Source: an uncultured Caulobacterales bacterium
GTDB taxonomy: Bacteria; Pseudomonadota; Alphaproteobacteria; Caulobacterales; Maricaulaceae
Direction of reading: 5' to 3'
DNA length: 64,000 bases
Assembly (NCBI GenBank): GCA_937928165.1
Contig: CALFVT010000006.1
Location: 62,001-126,000 of the forward strand
The notes below the pieces were generated by a model. The model saw only the letters and a list, made by a program, of their open reading frames with translations, searched no databases and was not told where the DNA came from. Each line of letters starts with the position of its first letter. The stretch's first letter is position 1. The position numbers and the translations under genes are program-made. Below, one piece after another: positions 32,284 through 41,495 of this stretch.

Positions 32284-33831
32284 ATGATTGATTACGTACG
32301 AATCTTTGACACCACTTTGCGGGACGGCGAGCAGGCCCCCGGCTTTTCTATGACCGCGGGGCAGAAACTGCGTATGGCAGAGAAAATCGCGGCCATGGGC
32401 GCGGATATTATTGAGGCCGGATTTGCCGCCGCCTCCCCCGGTGATTTTGACGCCATTCAAGGCATTGCCGCCCATATTGACGGGCCTGTGATTTGCTCTC
32501 TCTCGCGGGCCACATCCGGCGATATTCATGCCTCTGGTAAGGCCATTGCCCCGGCCAAGCGGCAGCGCATTCATACCTTTATTGCCACCTCCCCCCTGCA
32601 CCGGGAATATAAATTAAAGATGAGCAAAAACGAGATTCTTGACCGCGCCGTCGCTGCCGTCAAGCTCGCCCTCGAATACACGGATGATGTGGAGTTTTCT
32701 GCCGAAGATGCCATCCGCACAGAGCGGGAATACCTTAAAGACGTGTTTGAAGCGGTGATCGAAGTCGGCGCGACGACGATTAATGTGCCTGATACGGTGG
32801 GTTATACCACCCCCGAAGAAATACAGGATTTATTTGAATATCTCTCCAGCATTAAAGGCGCAGATAAGGTGATCCTCTCCACCCATTGTCATAATGATTT
32901 AGGCTTGGCCGTCGCCAATTCCCTTGCCGCCCTACGGGGCGGGGCGCGGCAGATTGAAGGGGCGCTGAACGGTATTGGCGAGCGCGCCGGAAATTCCGCC
33001 ATTGAAGAAATCATCATGGCGCTGAAAACACGGCAGGATTTCTTTAACGTCAAAATGAATAATATTGCCACCGATCAAATCTATAGCGCGTCAAAGCTGT
33101 TATCAGCCATTACGGGTAATCCCGTACAGCGCAATAAGGCGATTGTTGGGAAAAATGCTTTTGCCCATGAAAGCGGCATTCACCAACACGGAATTTTAGC
33201 CAACCGCGAGACTTATGAAATCATGAAGCCTGAAGATATCGGTATCTCTGAGGAAAACATTATCTTGGGCAAACATTCGGGCCGCGCCGCGCTGAACTCT
33301 CGCGCGGAAAAACTCGGCTTTACCCTTGCCGATAATCAGCTCCAATCAGTCTTTGTAGAATTTAAAAAACTCGCTGATGAAAAGCGCGAAGTTTTTGACG
33401 GCGATCTTGAAGCCCTCATCTTAGGCCAAGCCGTCGGCGCGGGCGGGCCGTGGACATTACAAAGCCTCTATGTCGCCGCGGGTTCCGATGCGGGGCGGCA
33501 ACCCGAAGCCACTGTGCGCCTCATCCATGAAGACGGGCGCGAAGAAACCGCCGTCAAGACCGCCGCCGGGCCGATCAACGCCGCCTTCATGGCCATATCT
33601 GCCGCTGCGGGCCTGCCCCTAAAGCTAGAGCATTTCTCCGCCCAATCGGTAACGGGCGGGAAGGACGCGATGGCCGAGTCGACTGTGCGCGTCAGTACGG
33701 AATTTGAAACCTATCAAGGCTTTGGCACAAGCACGGATACGATCTTGGCGGGGGCAAAGGCCTATCTGGATGTGATTAATCGCATAGAGCGCCGCGCTGT
33801 CCGCCAAGCCTCCATCGCGGCGCAGCATTAA
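32284..33831 (+). CDS. leuA: 2-isopropylmalate synthase
   Basis: First committed step of leucine synthesis, condensing acetyl-CoA with 2-ketoisovalerate. 515 residues. The TIM-barrel start VRIFDTTLRDGEQAPGFSM and the metal-binding HCHNDLGLAVANSLAAL are intact, as is the GNSAIEEIIMAL region. The C-terminal LeuA dimer/allosteric domain is present (from about residue 385: GPWTLQSLYVAAGSDAG), so leucine inhibition is likely. It is closest in layout to LeuA type I rather than to homocitrate or citramalate synthase. Confidence 0.95.
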   Translation: MIDYVRIFDTTLRDGEQAPGFSMTAGQKLRMAEKIAAMGADIIEAGFAAASPGDFDAIQGIAAHIDGPVICSLSRATSGDIHASGKAIAPAKRQRIHTFIATSPLHREYKLKMSKNEILDRAVAAVKLALEYTDDVEFSAEDAIRTEREYLKDVFEAVIEVGATTINVPDTVGYTTPEEIQDLFEYLSSIKGADKVILSTHCHNDLGLAVANSLAALRGGARQIEGALNGIGERAGNSAIEEIIMALKTRQDFFNVKMNNIATDQIYSASKLLSAITGNPVQRNKAIVGKNAFAHESGIHQHGILANRETYEIMKPEDIGISEENIILGKHSGRAALNSRAEKLGFTLADNQLQSVFVEFKKLADEKREVFDGDLEALILGQAVGAGGPWTLQSLYVAAGSDAGRQPEATVRLIHEDGREETAVKTAAGPINAAFMAISAAAGLPLKLEHFSAQSVTGGKDAMAESTVRVSTEFETYQGFGTSTDTILAGAKAYLDVINRIERRAVRQASIAAQH

Positions 33832-33857
33832 TGCGTAGAGCGTTCATCATATCCGCA

Positions 33858-33922
33858 CATCCCAGCACAAGCTGGGATCCAGACCAAGGCTCAATCACTG
33901 AGCCCCCCAATCAAGTTTGGGG
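33858..33922. repeat. REP-like element with two hairpins, copy 3
   Basis: CATCCCAGCACAAGCTGGGAT and CCCAATCAAGTTTGGGG enclose AGACCAAGGCTCAATCACTG. It is the same two-part element as at 29553-29619. Here both stems have changed with pairing kept (TCCAGC/GCTGGA becomes TCCCAGC/GCTGGGA). It lies between leuA and the small membrane gene. Confidence 0.82.
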
Positions 33923-34000
33923 CAAATGAAACGTTTAATCTTCTCCAAAATATCACGACTAAAATCACGATATTAAAAACAACAGAAGCGAGCATTAATT

Positions 34001-34420
34001 ATGACAAAGTACTTTAAATACCTCAGAGTTTTTACCGCCACTCTTTTAATAATAACGGTGGTTATAAGATTTATATCCATGCTCGGCTTTAAAGGGTTTG
34101 ATGGCCCGTTAGCCCATTATTTTAATTACACCTTTGAATTAAATAAAATTTCCCTCGCAAGTTTATTAGCCCTCATTTTATTTATTGATTTTGAAATAAA
34201 ATTTAACTCAGTAACAAAAGTAATCATGCGGTGTCTCAGTGCGCTCGCTATTATTTTAACCATAATTGGATTCGCAGGCTTAACGCGGCAGTTATTATAC
34301 TCTGGCTGGGACATAATTTATTTTCAGTTTTATTTATTTCAGCTTGCTTATCTCTTAGTCGCGGTTCTTATTTTCACTAAGACATCTCATGCCGCCTTGC
34401 CAAAGGACGATCATGCCTAA
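34001..34420 (+). CDS. Uncharacterised four-helix membrane protein inside the leu operon
   Basis: 139 residues with four hydrophobic helices (FTATLLIITVVIRFISMLG; ISLASLLALILFIDF; CLSALAIILTIIGFAGL; FQFYLFQLAYLLVAVLIF). The DNA is strikingly AT-rich beside its neighbours (TTA, ATA and ATT codons dominate), suggesting a recent arrival. Its stop lies 8 bases inside leuC, whose ATG is within its last codons, so leuC translation is now coupled to it. No family is recognised; transport of a branched-chain intermediate is only a guess. Confidence 0.68.
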   Translation: MTKYFKYLRVFTATLLIITVVIRFISMLGFKGFDGPLAHYFNYTFELNKISLASLLALILFIDFEIKFNSVTKVIMRCLSALAIILTIIGFAGLTRQLLYSGWDIIYFQFYLFQLAYLLVAVLIFTKTSHAALPKDDHA

Positions 34421-35801
34421 AACCCTTTTCGATAAAGTTTGGGCGCGCCATATTGTGACGCCGGAAACGGCAACCCATCCGGCTGTGTTTTATATTGACC
34501 TCCATCTCATTCATGAGGTCACGAGCCCGCAGGCCTTCACCGCCCTCAAGGAGCGCAGCCTGACCGTGCGCCGTCCTGACAGAACCCTTGCGACCATTGA
34601 CCATTCAACGCCGACAAAAATAAACTCGGACGGCAGCCGCCCTTATGTCACCGCGCAGGCGGAGCGGCAGGTTCAGACCCTACTCGGTAACACACGCGCC
34701 CACGGCATTGAGACCCATGGTTGGGAGAGTGAAAACAGAGGCATTGTTCACGTCATGGGGCCAGAGCTTGGCGCGACCCAGCCGGGCATGAGCATTGTTT
34801 GCGGGGATAGCCATACCTCTACCCACGGGGCCTTTGGGGCGATTGCTTTTGGGATTGGCACCACCCAAGTCGGGCATGTGCTGGCCACCCAAACTATTCT
34901 GATGCGTAAACCCAAAACCATGGCCATTCATGTCAATGGAGAGCTGGGCGCGGGCATTACCCCCAAAGATGTCATCTTGCATATCATCGCCGAGATTGGC
35001 GTCGGCGGCGGCACGGGCTATGCGCTGGAATACCGGGGGAATGTATTCGAGGACATGAGCATGGATGGCCGCATGACCGTGTGTAATATGTCCATCGAGG
35101 CGGGCGCGCGCTGCGGCATGATTGCGCCGGATGAGGTCACATTTAATTATATAAAGGGCCGCAAATTTGCCCCCAAAGACTACGCCGCCGCCTGTGAAGA
35201 CTGGCGCTCATTACGCACTGATAACGGCGCTGTTTTTGATAAAGAGGTGCGTATCAAAGCCGAGGACATAAAACCTATGGTCACTTACGGCACCCACCCC
35301 GGTATGGGCATAGCGATTGATAATTTCATTCCCAAGGCGGGCACAAAAGCCGACCAAGCCGCCCTTGATTACATGCGCCTTAGCAGCGGAGCCGCCATTG
35401 CGGGAACCCGCGCAGATAAAGTCTTTATTGGCTCTTGCACCAATAGCCGCCTTGATGATTTACGCGCCGCCGCTGCGCTTTTAAAAGGGCAAACAGTCAC
35501 GATCGAAACCATCATTGTCCCCGGCTCTGCCTTAATAAAGGCACAAGCCGAAGCAGAAGGGCTGGACGCTATTTTCACCGCCGCCGGGGCGCAGTGGCGT
35601 GAAGCCGGATGCTCCATGTGCTTAGGCATGAACGGCGACATTGGCACGCCGGGGGATTTAGTGGTTTCCACATCCAACCGCAACTTTATGGGCCGTCAAG
35701 GCCCGGGCGTGCGCACAGTGCTCGCCTCCCCCGAAACAGCTGCGGCCTCTGCGATTACAGGGGTCATTACCGATCCCCGTAAAATAGGAGAGGCCGCATG
35801 A
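34413..35801 (+). CDS. leuC: 3-isopropylmalate dehydratase large subunit
   Basis: Aconitase-family large subunit for isomerising 2- to 3-isopropylmalate. 462 residues. The 4Fe-4S ligands are C342 (GSCTNSRL), C400 and C403 (CSMCLGMN). HIVTPETATHPAVFYIDLHL near the start and VCGDSHTSTHGAFGAIAFGIG are standard. The ATG at 34413, with AGGA before it, is preferred to a start 24 bases upstream. The gene overlaps the preceding one by 8 bases and leuD by 4 (ATGA). Confidence 0.96.
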   Translation: MPKTLFDKVWARHIVTPETATHPAVFYIDLHLIHEVTSPQAFTALKERSLTVRRPDRTLATIDHSTPTKINSDGSRPYVTAQAERQVQTLLGNTRAHGIETHGWESENRGIVHVMGPELGATQPGMSIVCGDSHTSTHGAFGAIAFGIGTTQVGHVLATQTILMRKPKTMAIHVNGELGAGITPKDVILHIIAEIGVGGGTGYALEYRGNVFEDMSMDGRMTVCNMSIEAGARCGMIAPDEVTFNYIKGRKFAPKDYAAACEDWRSLRTDNGAVFDKEVRIKAEDIKPMVTYGTHPGMGIAIDNFIPKAGTKADQAALDYMRLSSGAAIAGTRADKVFIGSCTNSRLDDLRAAAALLKGQTVTIETIIVPGSALIKAQAEAEGLDAIFTAAGAQWREAGCSMCLGMNGDIGTPGDLVVSTSNRNFMGRQGPGVRTVLASPETAAASAITGVITDPRKIGEAA

Positions 35802-36379
35802 GCTTCAAACCCTTAACAATTATCACGTCCAAAACACTCGTGTTACAGGCAGCCAATATTGACACCGACCAAATCATGCCCGCTAAGTTTTTATCCATGA
35901 CCACTAAGGCCGGGCTTGGGGAGCATGTTTTTGCCAATTTACGTTACGGCCCCGATGGAGAGCTCACTGATCACACGCTGAATAGTGAGGCGGGAAAGGC
36001 GTGCGAAATTCTCGTGGCGGGGCATAATTTTGGTTGCGGCTCATCGCGCGAACATGCCCCGTGGGGCCTCACCGATTACGGCTTTCGCGTGGTCATATCC
36101 TCAGAGATCGCCGATATTTTTCGCAGCAATTCTTTGAAAAACGGCCTGTTGCCGATTGTCATCGAAAAAAGCGCGCATCAATGGCTATTGGATCATCCGG
36201 GTGAAGAAGTTACCGTTGACCTGAAAACGTGCGAACTGCGCCTGCCTAAAAATGGCGGCAGTTATAAATTTAGCGTCGATAGCTTTTCCCGCCACTGCCT
36301 CATGGAAGGGCTAGATGAAATGGGTTACCTCCTTGGGCAAGACGCAGCGATTACAGAATTTGAGGCGCGTCATGGCTGA
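35798..36379 (+). CDS. leuD: 3-isopropylmalate dehydratase small subunit
   Basis: 193 residues, full length. It has ANIDTDQIMPAKFL and the swivelling-domain signature GHNFGCGSSREHAPWGL, and forms the active isomerase with LeuC. The start overlaps the leuC stop (ATGA), and its own stop overlaps the leuB start by 8 bases, so the three are tightly coupled. Confidence 0.97.
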   Translation: MSFKPLTIITSKTLVLQAANIDTDQIMPAKFLSMTTKAGLGEHVFANLRYGPDGELTDHTLNSEAGKACEILVAGHNFGCGSSREHAPWGLTDYGFRVVISSEIADIFRSNSLKNGLLPIVIEKSAHQWLLDHPGEEVTVDLKTCELRLPKNGGSYKFSVDSFSRHCLMEGLDEMGYLLGQDAAITEFEARHG

Positions 36380-37424
36380 TATTCATTTCACTTACCTGCC
36401 CGGTGACGGTATCGGGCCGGAGGTCGGGGCAGCAGCAATTCACGTCCTTAAAGCGATGGCTGAAAAATTTGGCCATAGCCTTAAGATAGAAAAGCATCTC
36501 ATTGGCGGCGCGGCGATTGATGCGGGGCTTAAACCTTTGCCCGATGAGACATTCACAAGCTGCGCGCGGACAGAGGCAATTTTGCTCGGCGCTGTGGGCG
36601 GGCCAAAATGGGATCATTTGACAGGCGCAGAGCGGCCAGAACTTGGCTCGCTTTTGCCGCTTCGCAAACGGCTTAATCTTTATGCCAATATTCGCCCCTG
36701 CGCCCCCCATCCGGCGCTTATTGACCGCGCCCCCCTTAAACGTGAGCGCCTTGAAGGGACTGACTTTATCGTTATGCGCGAGCTGACTGGCGGGATTTAT
36801 TTCGGCGATAAGGGCCGCGATAATATAGGCGCATATGATGAGTGCCGCTATAGCGAAGCGGAAGTGCGCCGCATTGCTGTTAAGGCGTTTGACCTTGCGC
36901 GCGGGCGCAAGAAGAAAGTCACCAGCGTTGATAAATCCAATGTGCTAGAGACCTCCCGCCTTTGGCGCGAAACCGTTAATGACGTTGCCCGCAGCTACCC
37001 CGATGTGGAGCTAGAGCATTTACTTGTCGATGCTATGACCATGCATATGCTCACCCGCGCGCAGGATTTTGATATCATCCTCACAGAGAACATGTTTGGC
37101 GATATCCTCACCGATGAAGCCTCTGTTTTGGCCGGCTCTATGGGCGTCGTGCCGTCAGCCTCCATCTCCGATGGACGCATGGGCCTTTACGAGCCGATAC
37201 ATGGCAGCGCGCCGGATATTACGGGGCAAGACAAGGCCAACCCGATCGCCATGATCCTCTCCGCCGCATGGATGCTGCGCCTGTCCTTTGGCCTAAACGC
37301 CGAAGCCGCCGCTATCGAATCCGCCGTAGACGCAGCCCTGACAGGGGGGCATTGCACCGCCGATATTGGCGGAACCCTCGGCACGCAGGCAACTGGGCAA
37401 TGGATTGCAGATCATGTCGGTTAG
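36372..37424 (+). CDS. leuB: 3-isopropylmalate dehydrogenase
   Basis: NAD-dependent oxidative decarboxylation of 3-isopropylmalate. 350 residues from the ATG at 36372, which gives the standard opening ADIHFTYLPGDGIGPEVG. An upstream in-frame ATG inside leuD is not used by homologues. Other motifs are LLGAVGGPKWD, RELTGGIYFGDKG, and the metal/NAD segment NMFGDILTDEASVLAGSMG, then PIHGSAPDI. Its last 11 bases overlap ilvA. Confidence 0.96.
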   Translation: MADIHFTYLPGDGIGPEVGAAAIHVLKAMAEKFGHSLKIEKHLIGGAAIDAGLKPLPDETFTSCARTEAILLGAVGGPKWDHLTGAERPELGSLLPLRKRLNLYANIRPCAPHPALIDRAPLKRERLEGTDFIVMRELTGGIYFGDKGRDNIGAYDECRYSEAEVRRIAVKAFDLARGRKKKVTSVDKSNVLETSRLWRETVNDVARSYPDVELEHLLVDAMTMHMLTRAQDFDIILTENMFGDILTDEASVLAGSMGVVPSASISDGRMGLYEPIHGSAPDITGQDKANPIAMILSAAWMLRLSFGLNAEAAAIESAVDAALTGGHCTADIGGTLGTQATGQWIADHVG

Positions 37425-38946
37425 GCCGCTCAATATTGACCTCAAAGAGCTTGTTCGGCGGATTGACCGCGCAGTGATTTACGACCTCGCCAAGGAAACA
37501 CCCTGTGAGCTTGCGGCGTCCATCAGCACAGATAAACACCATATTTGGCTCAAGCGAGAAGACCTCCAAGATGTGTTCTCCTTTAAAATTCGCGGAGCCG
37601 CCAACCGTATGGCAAGCCTAAGCCAAGCGCAGCTCGACGCGGGCGTTTGCGCGGCCAGCGCCGGAAATCACGCCCAAGGCATCGCCGCCTCGGCCCGTCA
37701 CTACGGGGCCAAAGCGGTGATTTTCATGCCTGTCACCACCCCGCCGATTAAGGTCAATGCAGTGCAAAGCTTTGGCGTGCAAACCCGTCTTATTGGGGAT
37801 AGTTATGACGCCGCCTGCGCGGCGGCCCTTGACTACGCACAGAAAACCGGCGCGGTTTTCATCCACCCTTTTGACGAGATTGACGTCATTGCTGGGCAAG
37901 GCACAGTGGGTAAGGAAATCCTTAAGACCACTCCCAACCCCGCCGCCATTTATGTCTGTACCGGCGGCGGCGGGCTTGTCTCTGGCATTGGCAGCTATGT
38001 TAAAGCCAAAGCTCCAGCGTGCCAAATCATCGCCTGTGAAGCCGCCGGCGCGCCGACCTTAGAGCGCGCCCTCGCCGCGGGCCAGCCCATCTCATTAAAG
38101 ACCATTGACGGTTTTGCCGACGGTACAGCGGTGCGCCGCATTGGTGATCTCACCTTTGATATTGCCCGCCGGGTCGTTGACCGCTCCCGCCTTGTTACTA
38201 ACGACGAAATTTCAGCGGCTGTACGGCAAATTTTTCAGCTTACCCGCACCATTGTCGAGCCCGCTGGCGCTTTGGCATTGGCCGCCTGCCTTAAAGATAT
38301 TCAAGACGGCAGCGCCCCCGAAGGCGACCTTATCGTGACCCTGTCGGGGGCCAATGTTAATTTTGACCGAATTGGCCATATTGTCGAGCGAGCAGAACTT
38401 GGCGCGGGCGGGGAAATGCTTTTTGCCGCGAGTCTGCCTGAAAAACCCGGTGCCTTTCTTAATTTCATCACCGCCATCGGCAGCCGCGCGATTACCGAAT
38501 TTAATTATCGTTACCGCGATAACGCCCGCGCCCATGTACTTGTCGGCGTAAAGCTACGGGCAGCGACTGAAAAATCCGCCGTATTTAGCGATATGAACGC
38601 CGCCGGACTTGATGTTTTTGATCTCTCCCATGACCGGCTCTCCAAACGCCACCTTCGCCATATGGTCGGCGGACGGGGCAGCGCCGATATTCCCGAAGTA
38701 ATTTATAGTTTTGAATTTCCCGAACGCCCCGGCGCGCTCTCGGATTTTCTGCGGGCGCTGAATAACCGCTGGAATATCTCCCTCTTTCATTACCGTAACC
38801 ATGGGGCGTCAACGGGGCATGTGCTTTGCGGGTTTCAAACCCCCAAAGGGGATGTCGCCGCCCTTGAAGCCAGTCTATCGCAAACTCAATACCCTATGAG
38901 ACGCGAAACCGATAACATGGCCTATGAAGCCTTTTTGCGCGGCTAG
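37414..38946 (+). CDS. ilvA: Threonine dehydratase, biosynthetic form with two ACT-like regions
   Basis: PLP-dependent deamination of threonine to 2-ketobutyrate, the entry to isoleucine. 510 residues. The PLP lysine is K58 in FSFKIRGAANRM; the phosphate loop is AGNHAQG and the glycine loop is CTGGGGLVSG. Two C-terminal ACT-like repeats are visible (LPEKPGAFLNFITAIGSRAI and FPERPGALSDFLRALNNRWN), so isoleucine control is expected. The start at 37414 overlaps the end of leuB; an upstream in-frame ATG is unlikely. Its position at the end of a leu operon is unusual and links all three branched-chain acids to one transcript. Confidence 0.94.
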   Translation: MSVRPLNIDLKELVRRIDRAVIYDLAKETPCELAASISTDKHHIWLKREDLQDVFSFKIRGAANRMASLSQAQLDAGVCAASAGNHAQGIAASARHYGAKAVIFMPVTTPPIKVNAVQSFGVQTRLIGDSYDAACAAALDYAQKTGAVFIHPFDEIDVIAGQGTVGKEILKTTPNPAAIYVCTGGGGLVSGIGSYVKAKAPACQIIACEAAGAPTLERALAAGQPISLKTIDGFADGTAVRRIGDLTFDIARRVVDRSRLVTNDEISAAVRQIFQLTRTIVEPAGALALAACLKDIQDGSAPEGDLIVTLSGANVNFDRIGHIVERAELGAGGEMLFAASLPEKPGAFLNFITAIGSRAITEFNYRYRDNARAHVLVGVKLRAATEKSAVFSDMNAAGLDVFDLSHDRLSKRHLRHMVGGRGSADIPEVIYSFEFPERPGALSDFLRALNNRWNISLFHYRNHGASTGHVLCGFQTPKGDVAALEASLSQTQYPMRRETDNMAYEAFLRG

Positions 38947-38968
38947 CCGCCGAAAACTTCACGGCGGC
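38946..38968 (+). terminator. GC-rich hairpin at the end of the ilv-leu cluster
   Basis: GCCGCCG (38946-38952) pairs with CGGCGGC (38962-38968) over nine bases, starting at the last base of the ilvA stop codon. No T run follows, so it may protect the 3' end or act with Rho rather than terminate alone. Confidence 0.55.
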
Positions 38969-39021
38969 CTAACGAGACTGTAACTTGCTCTTATTTTAAA
39001 GCTCCTTCACTAAATCTTATA

Positions 39022-39912
39022 ATGATAAGGGCGGTAACATATGAAGCGCATAAAGCGCCGTTTGATAATTTTGCCGTTGCGGCAATGGGGGCCGCCCTGC
39101 TGCATATCTGTCTGCTTTGGAGCTTGTCCTATGTCCCCACATCACCTTTGCCGCCCATTATAACGCCTTCCATCCGCGTTGATATTATTCAGCAGACCCC
39201 AGTTATTAAGCCGACCCCGCCTGAACTTATCCCGTCTGAGCCTTTACCCCCTGATAGCGAAGTTGAAACGCCGCCCGTAGAAACGCCGCCTATTGAAACG
39301 GCACCAATCAGACCAATCGCCCCCACGCCGCAGCCAAGTCCAACCCCCGCGCCTACGCCTGCGCCGCGCCAAAACGCCCCCCCGCAAAACACGCCGCCCG
39401 CCGTAGTTCCTAATATTATCGCTGGGCCGCAGATAGAGACGGATGACAACACAGATGACGTCTCTGTTTACGTTCCCTCTCGCTGGGCCTTGGAACCCGC
39501 TTTATCAAAAGACCGCCTAACAGGTATTTTCGGCGACGGCTTTGAGAATGATATCAGTTGCATTCGCTCCTTATCAGAAGATTGTACCGCTTTGCGCAAA
39601 GAGGTGTTTTCAGAATATCAACTCACCGAACAAGACTTGATCTGGACGGAAAGCTTTGCCCATAGCGGGCTGACCAATCCCGCGCTTCACGGGCTAAGCG
39701 AGTATAATATACGCAAGCGGCTTGGCGTGCCCATTGCCGGGGATAATGCTTTCGTCATATTGCCCGGCATTGCCATTGACGGGAATTTCTGGGACACACT
39801 TCATGGGGTGAATAAAAAATGCCCCGTCGTGAGAGGCATAAGGCGCTGCCCGCCGTTAAAACCCAAAGCCGATGATAAACGCTTTCATATCCCCAAAAAA
39901 GAAACGCCCTAA
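39022..39912 (+). CDS. TonB-like N-terminal anchor with Pro-rich linker and unassigned C-terminal region
   Basis: 296 residues. An N-terminal membrane helix (FAVAAMGAALLHICLLWSLSY) is followed by about 85 proline-rich residues (ETPPVETPPIETAPIRPIAP and PQPSPTPAPTPAPRQNAPPQ), as in energy transducers. Unlike TonB, the C-terminal domain (from about 150) shows no YP-P-A-----G pattern. Instead it has four cysteines (ISCIRSLSEDCTAL and KKCPVVRGIRRCPP) and basic tail residues. It probably spans the periplasm and contacts an unknown partner. The start has no clear alternative. Confidence 0.6.
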   Translation: MIRAVTYEAHKAPFDNFAVAAMGAALLHICLLWSLSYVPTSPLPPIITPSIRVDIIQQTPVIKPTPPELIPSEPLPPDSEVETPPVETPPIETAPIRPIAPTPQPSPTPAPTPAPRQNAPPQNTPPAVVPNIIAGPQIETDDNTDDVSVYVPSRWALEPALSKDRLTGIFGDGFENDISCIRSLSEDCTALRKEVFSEYQLTEQDLIWTESFAHSGLTNPALHGLSEYNIRKRLGVPIAGDNAFVILPGIAIDGNFWDTLHGVNKKCPVVRGIRRCPPLKPKADDKRFHIPKKETP

Positions 39913-40250
39913 CATCATGCAGGCGAAACTCCCGCTTGGCCTTATGACAGCAAAGCGTGAGGATAAAACGGACGATCACGAAGCGGACGCGCCGCAGGAT
40001 ACCTAATTTATATAGTTTCGCGGCGCATTCACTTCGCGAATGACATATTTTTGCGCAGTCCGGGACCGGAATGGATCTATCCGCTCTGACCAAAGTACGG
40101 CCCTACAGCCAATAGGCGTTACCCCGTTGCGTTTAGAGCTATGCCAGCGCTTTTACAGAAAACCAACGTACGCTTGCCTGTCCCAAAAAGCGGTAGAGTG
40201 AATATACACCCAATCCCTTGCCCGTGGATATATCTTGGAGATATTTTACC
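39913..40250. other. Intergenic stretch with no recognised gene
   Basis: About 340 bases between the Pro-rich protein and the rplS terminator. A 29-codon open frame begins at 39917 (MQAKLPLGLMTAKREDKTDD and nine more residues). It lies five bases after the preceding stop but has a weak ribosome site, so it is not called. Small hairpins are seen around TTCGCGAA. No tRNA, promoter or repeat could be supported. Confidence 0.5.
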
Positions 40251-40253
40251 CAT

Positions 40254-40283
40254 AAAAAAACCCGCCTTCAAAAAGGCGGGTTT
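40254..40283 (-). terminator. Rho-independent terminator of the rimM-trmD-rplS operon
   Basis: CCCGCCTT (40261-40268) and AAGGCGGG (40273-40280) form an 8-bp stem. On the minus strand it is followed by seven T (A run at 40254-40260). It lies about 25 bases after the rplS stop. Confidence 0.93.
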
Positions 40284-40305
40284 GAAATCTGTAATGTCGG
40301 CGTGT

Positions 40306-40698
40306 TTATTTCTTTGTGCGCTGCACAATGCCGCGGCCTGTTGTTCGCTCTGAAATACGGGCTGATTTACCGCGGCGATCACGAAGATAATAAAGCTTGG
40401 CGCGGCGAACCTTACCTTTACGCTTAATTTCAATCGCTTCAACAAGCGGGGAGTAAACCGGGAATACCCGCTCAACACCTTCGCCGTAAGAAATCTTACG
40501 CACGGTGAAGCTCTCATTTAGGCCTGTACCAGAACGCGCAATACAGACCCCTTCAAAGGCCTGAAGACGTGTGCGCGTGCCTTCGGTAATCCGAACCTGC
40601 ACCACAAGCGTATCGCCCGCAGAAAAGTCAGGAATGGTTTTACCCGCTTCGAGGAGGCGAGCTTCTTCTTTTTTATTTAGTTTCTCAATCACGTTCAT
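40306..40698 (-). CDS. rplS: 50S ribosomal protein bL19
   Basis: 130 residues beginning [20 protein letters not shown] with [20 protein letters not shown] and the [20 protein letters not shown] core. It helps form the intersubunit bridges. It is the last gene of the rimM-trmD-rplS group, and its first 14 bases overlap the end of trmD. Confidence 0.98.
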   Translation of the reverse strand: MNVIEKLNKKEEARLLEAGKTIPDFSAGDTLVVQVRITEGTRTRLQAFEGVCIARSGTGLNESFTVRKISYGEGVERVFPVYSPLVEAIEIKRKGKVRRAKLYYLRDRRGKSARISERTTGRGIVQRTKK

Positions 40699-41449
40699 GA
40701 TCGGTCTCCTTTTTCGCGGATCTGCTCTTTTCCCAAAGATCAGGGCGCCGCGCCTTGGTTATCTCTTCACTTTGCGCCTGTTTCCACGCTGCAATAGCTT
40801 TGTGGTTCCCAGACAATAAAACGGGCGGAATATCCCGGCCGTCCCATTTTGCCGGCTTTGTATAGAGTGGGTACTCTAATAGGCCGTTTTCAAAACTTTC
40901 CTCAACCGTGCTCTCATGACTGCCAAGAACACCCGGTAAAAGCCGAACGCAGGCCTCTATGAGGGCTTGCGCCGCCGCTTCACCGCCTGCGAGAACAAAG
41001 TCGCCAAGGGATATCTCTTCGATGTCCCGCGCCTCTATGACCCGCTGGTCAAGCCCCTCAAACCGTCCACAAAACACAATAAGTCCCGATCCCGCAGCAA
41101 GCTCCCGAACACGTTTTTGCGTCAGAGGCGCCCCGCGAGGGGACAAATATATCAAAGGCCGGCCATCCTGAGAGGATAGCGTACTGTCGATCGCTTTTGC
41201 GGCCACATCAGGTTTAATCACCATGCCGGGGCCGCCGCCCGCGGGCGGGCCATCTACAGTGCGGTGCTTATTAGCGGAAAAATCACGGATGTCTATAGTT
41301 TCTAGGGCCCAAAGGTGATTCTTTTTTGCACTTCCAATCACGGACACGTCCAAAACCCCCGGAAAAGCCTCTGGAAACAAGGTTAAGACGCTTACCGTCC
41401 ATGGTTTAGGGTCTTTTTCAGACCCTTTATCAGCCAGCTTATCACTCAT
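40685..41449 (-). CDS. trmD: tRNA (guanine-N1)-methyltransferase
   Basis: Methylates G37 next to the anticodon and so prevents frameshifting. 254 residues with the SPOUT-family trefoil-knot motifs: [29 protein letters not shown] and the SAM pocket [14 protein letters not shown]. The N-terminus has [13 protein letters not shown]. The C-terminal tRNA-binding helices end in [18 protein letters not shown]. The gene overlaps rplS and follows rimM by 46 bases. Confidence 0.97.
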   Translation of the reverse strand: MSDKLADKGSEKDPKPWTVSVLTLFPEAFPGVLDVSVIGSAKKNHLWALETIDIRDFSANKHRTVDGPPAGGGPGMVIKPDVAAKAIDSTLSSQDGRPLIYLSPRGAPLTQKRVRELAAGSGLIVFCGRFEGLDQRVIEARDIEEISLGDFVLAGGEAAAQALIEACVRLLPGVLGSHESTVEESFENGLLEYPLYTKPAKWDGRDIPPVLLSGNHKAIAAWKQAQSEEITKARRPDLWEKSRSAKKETDHERD

Positions 41450-41495
41450 GCGGCGCGTTTACCCCCTCAGGTCCATAAGGTAAAGATGGTAAAAA

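Noticed and set aside
40010-40150. tRNA gene in the gap before rplS
   Set aside because: A GGGACCGGAATGG stretch recalled a T-arm, but no acceptor stem or anticodon arm can be drawn around it.
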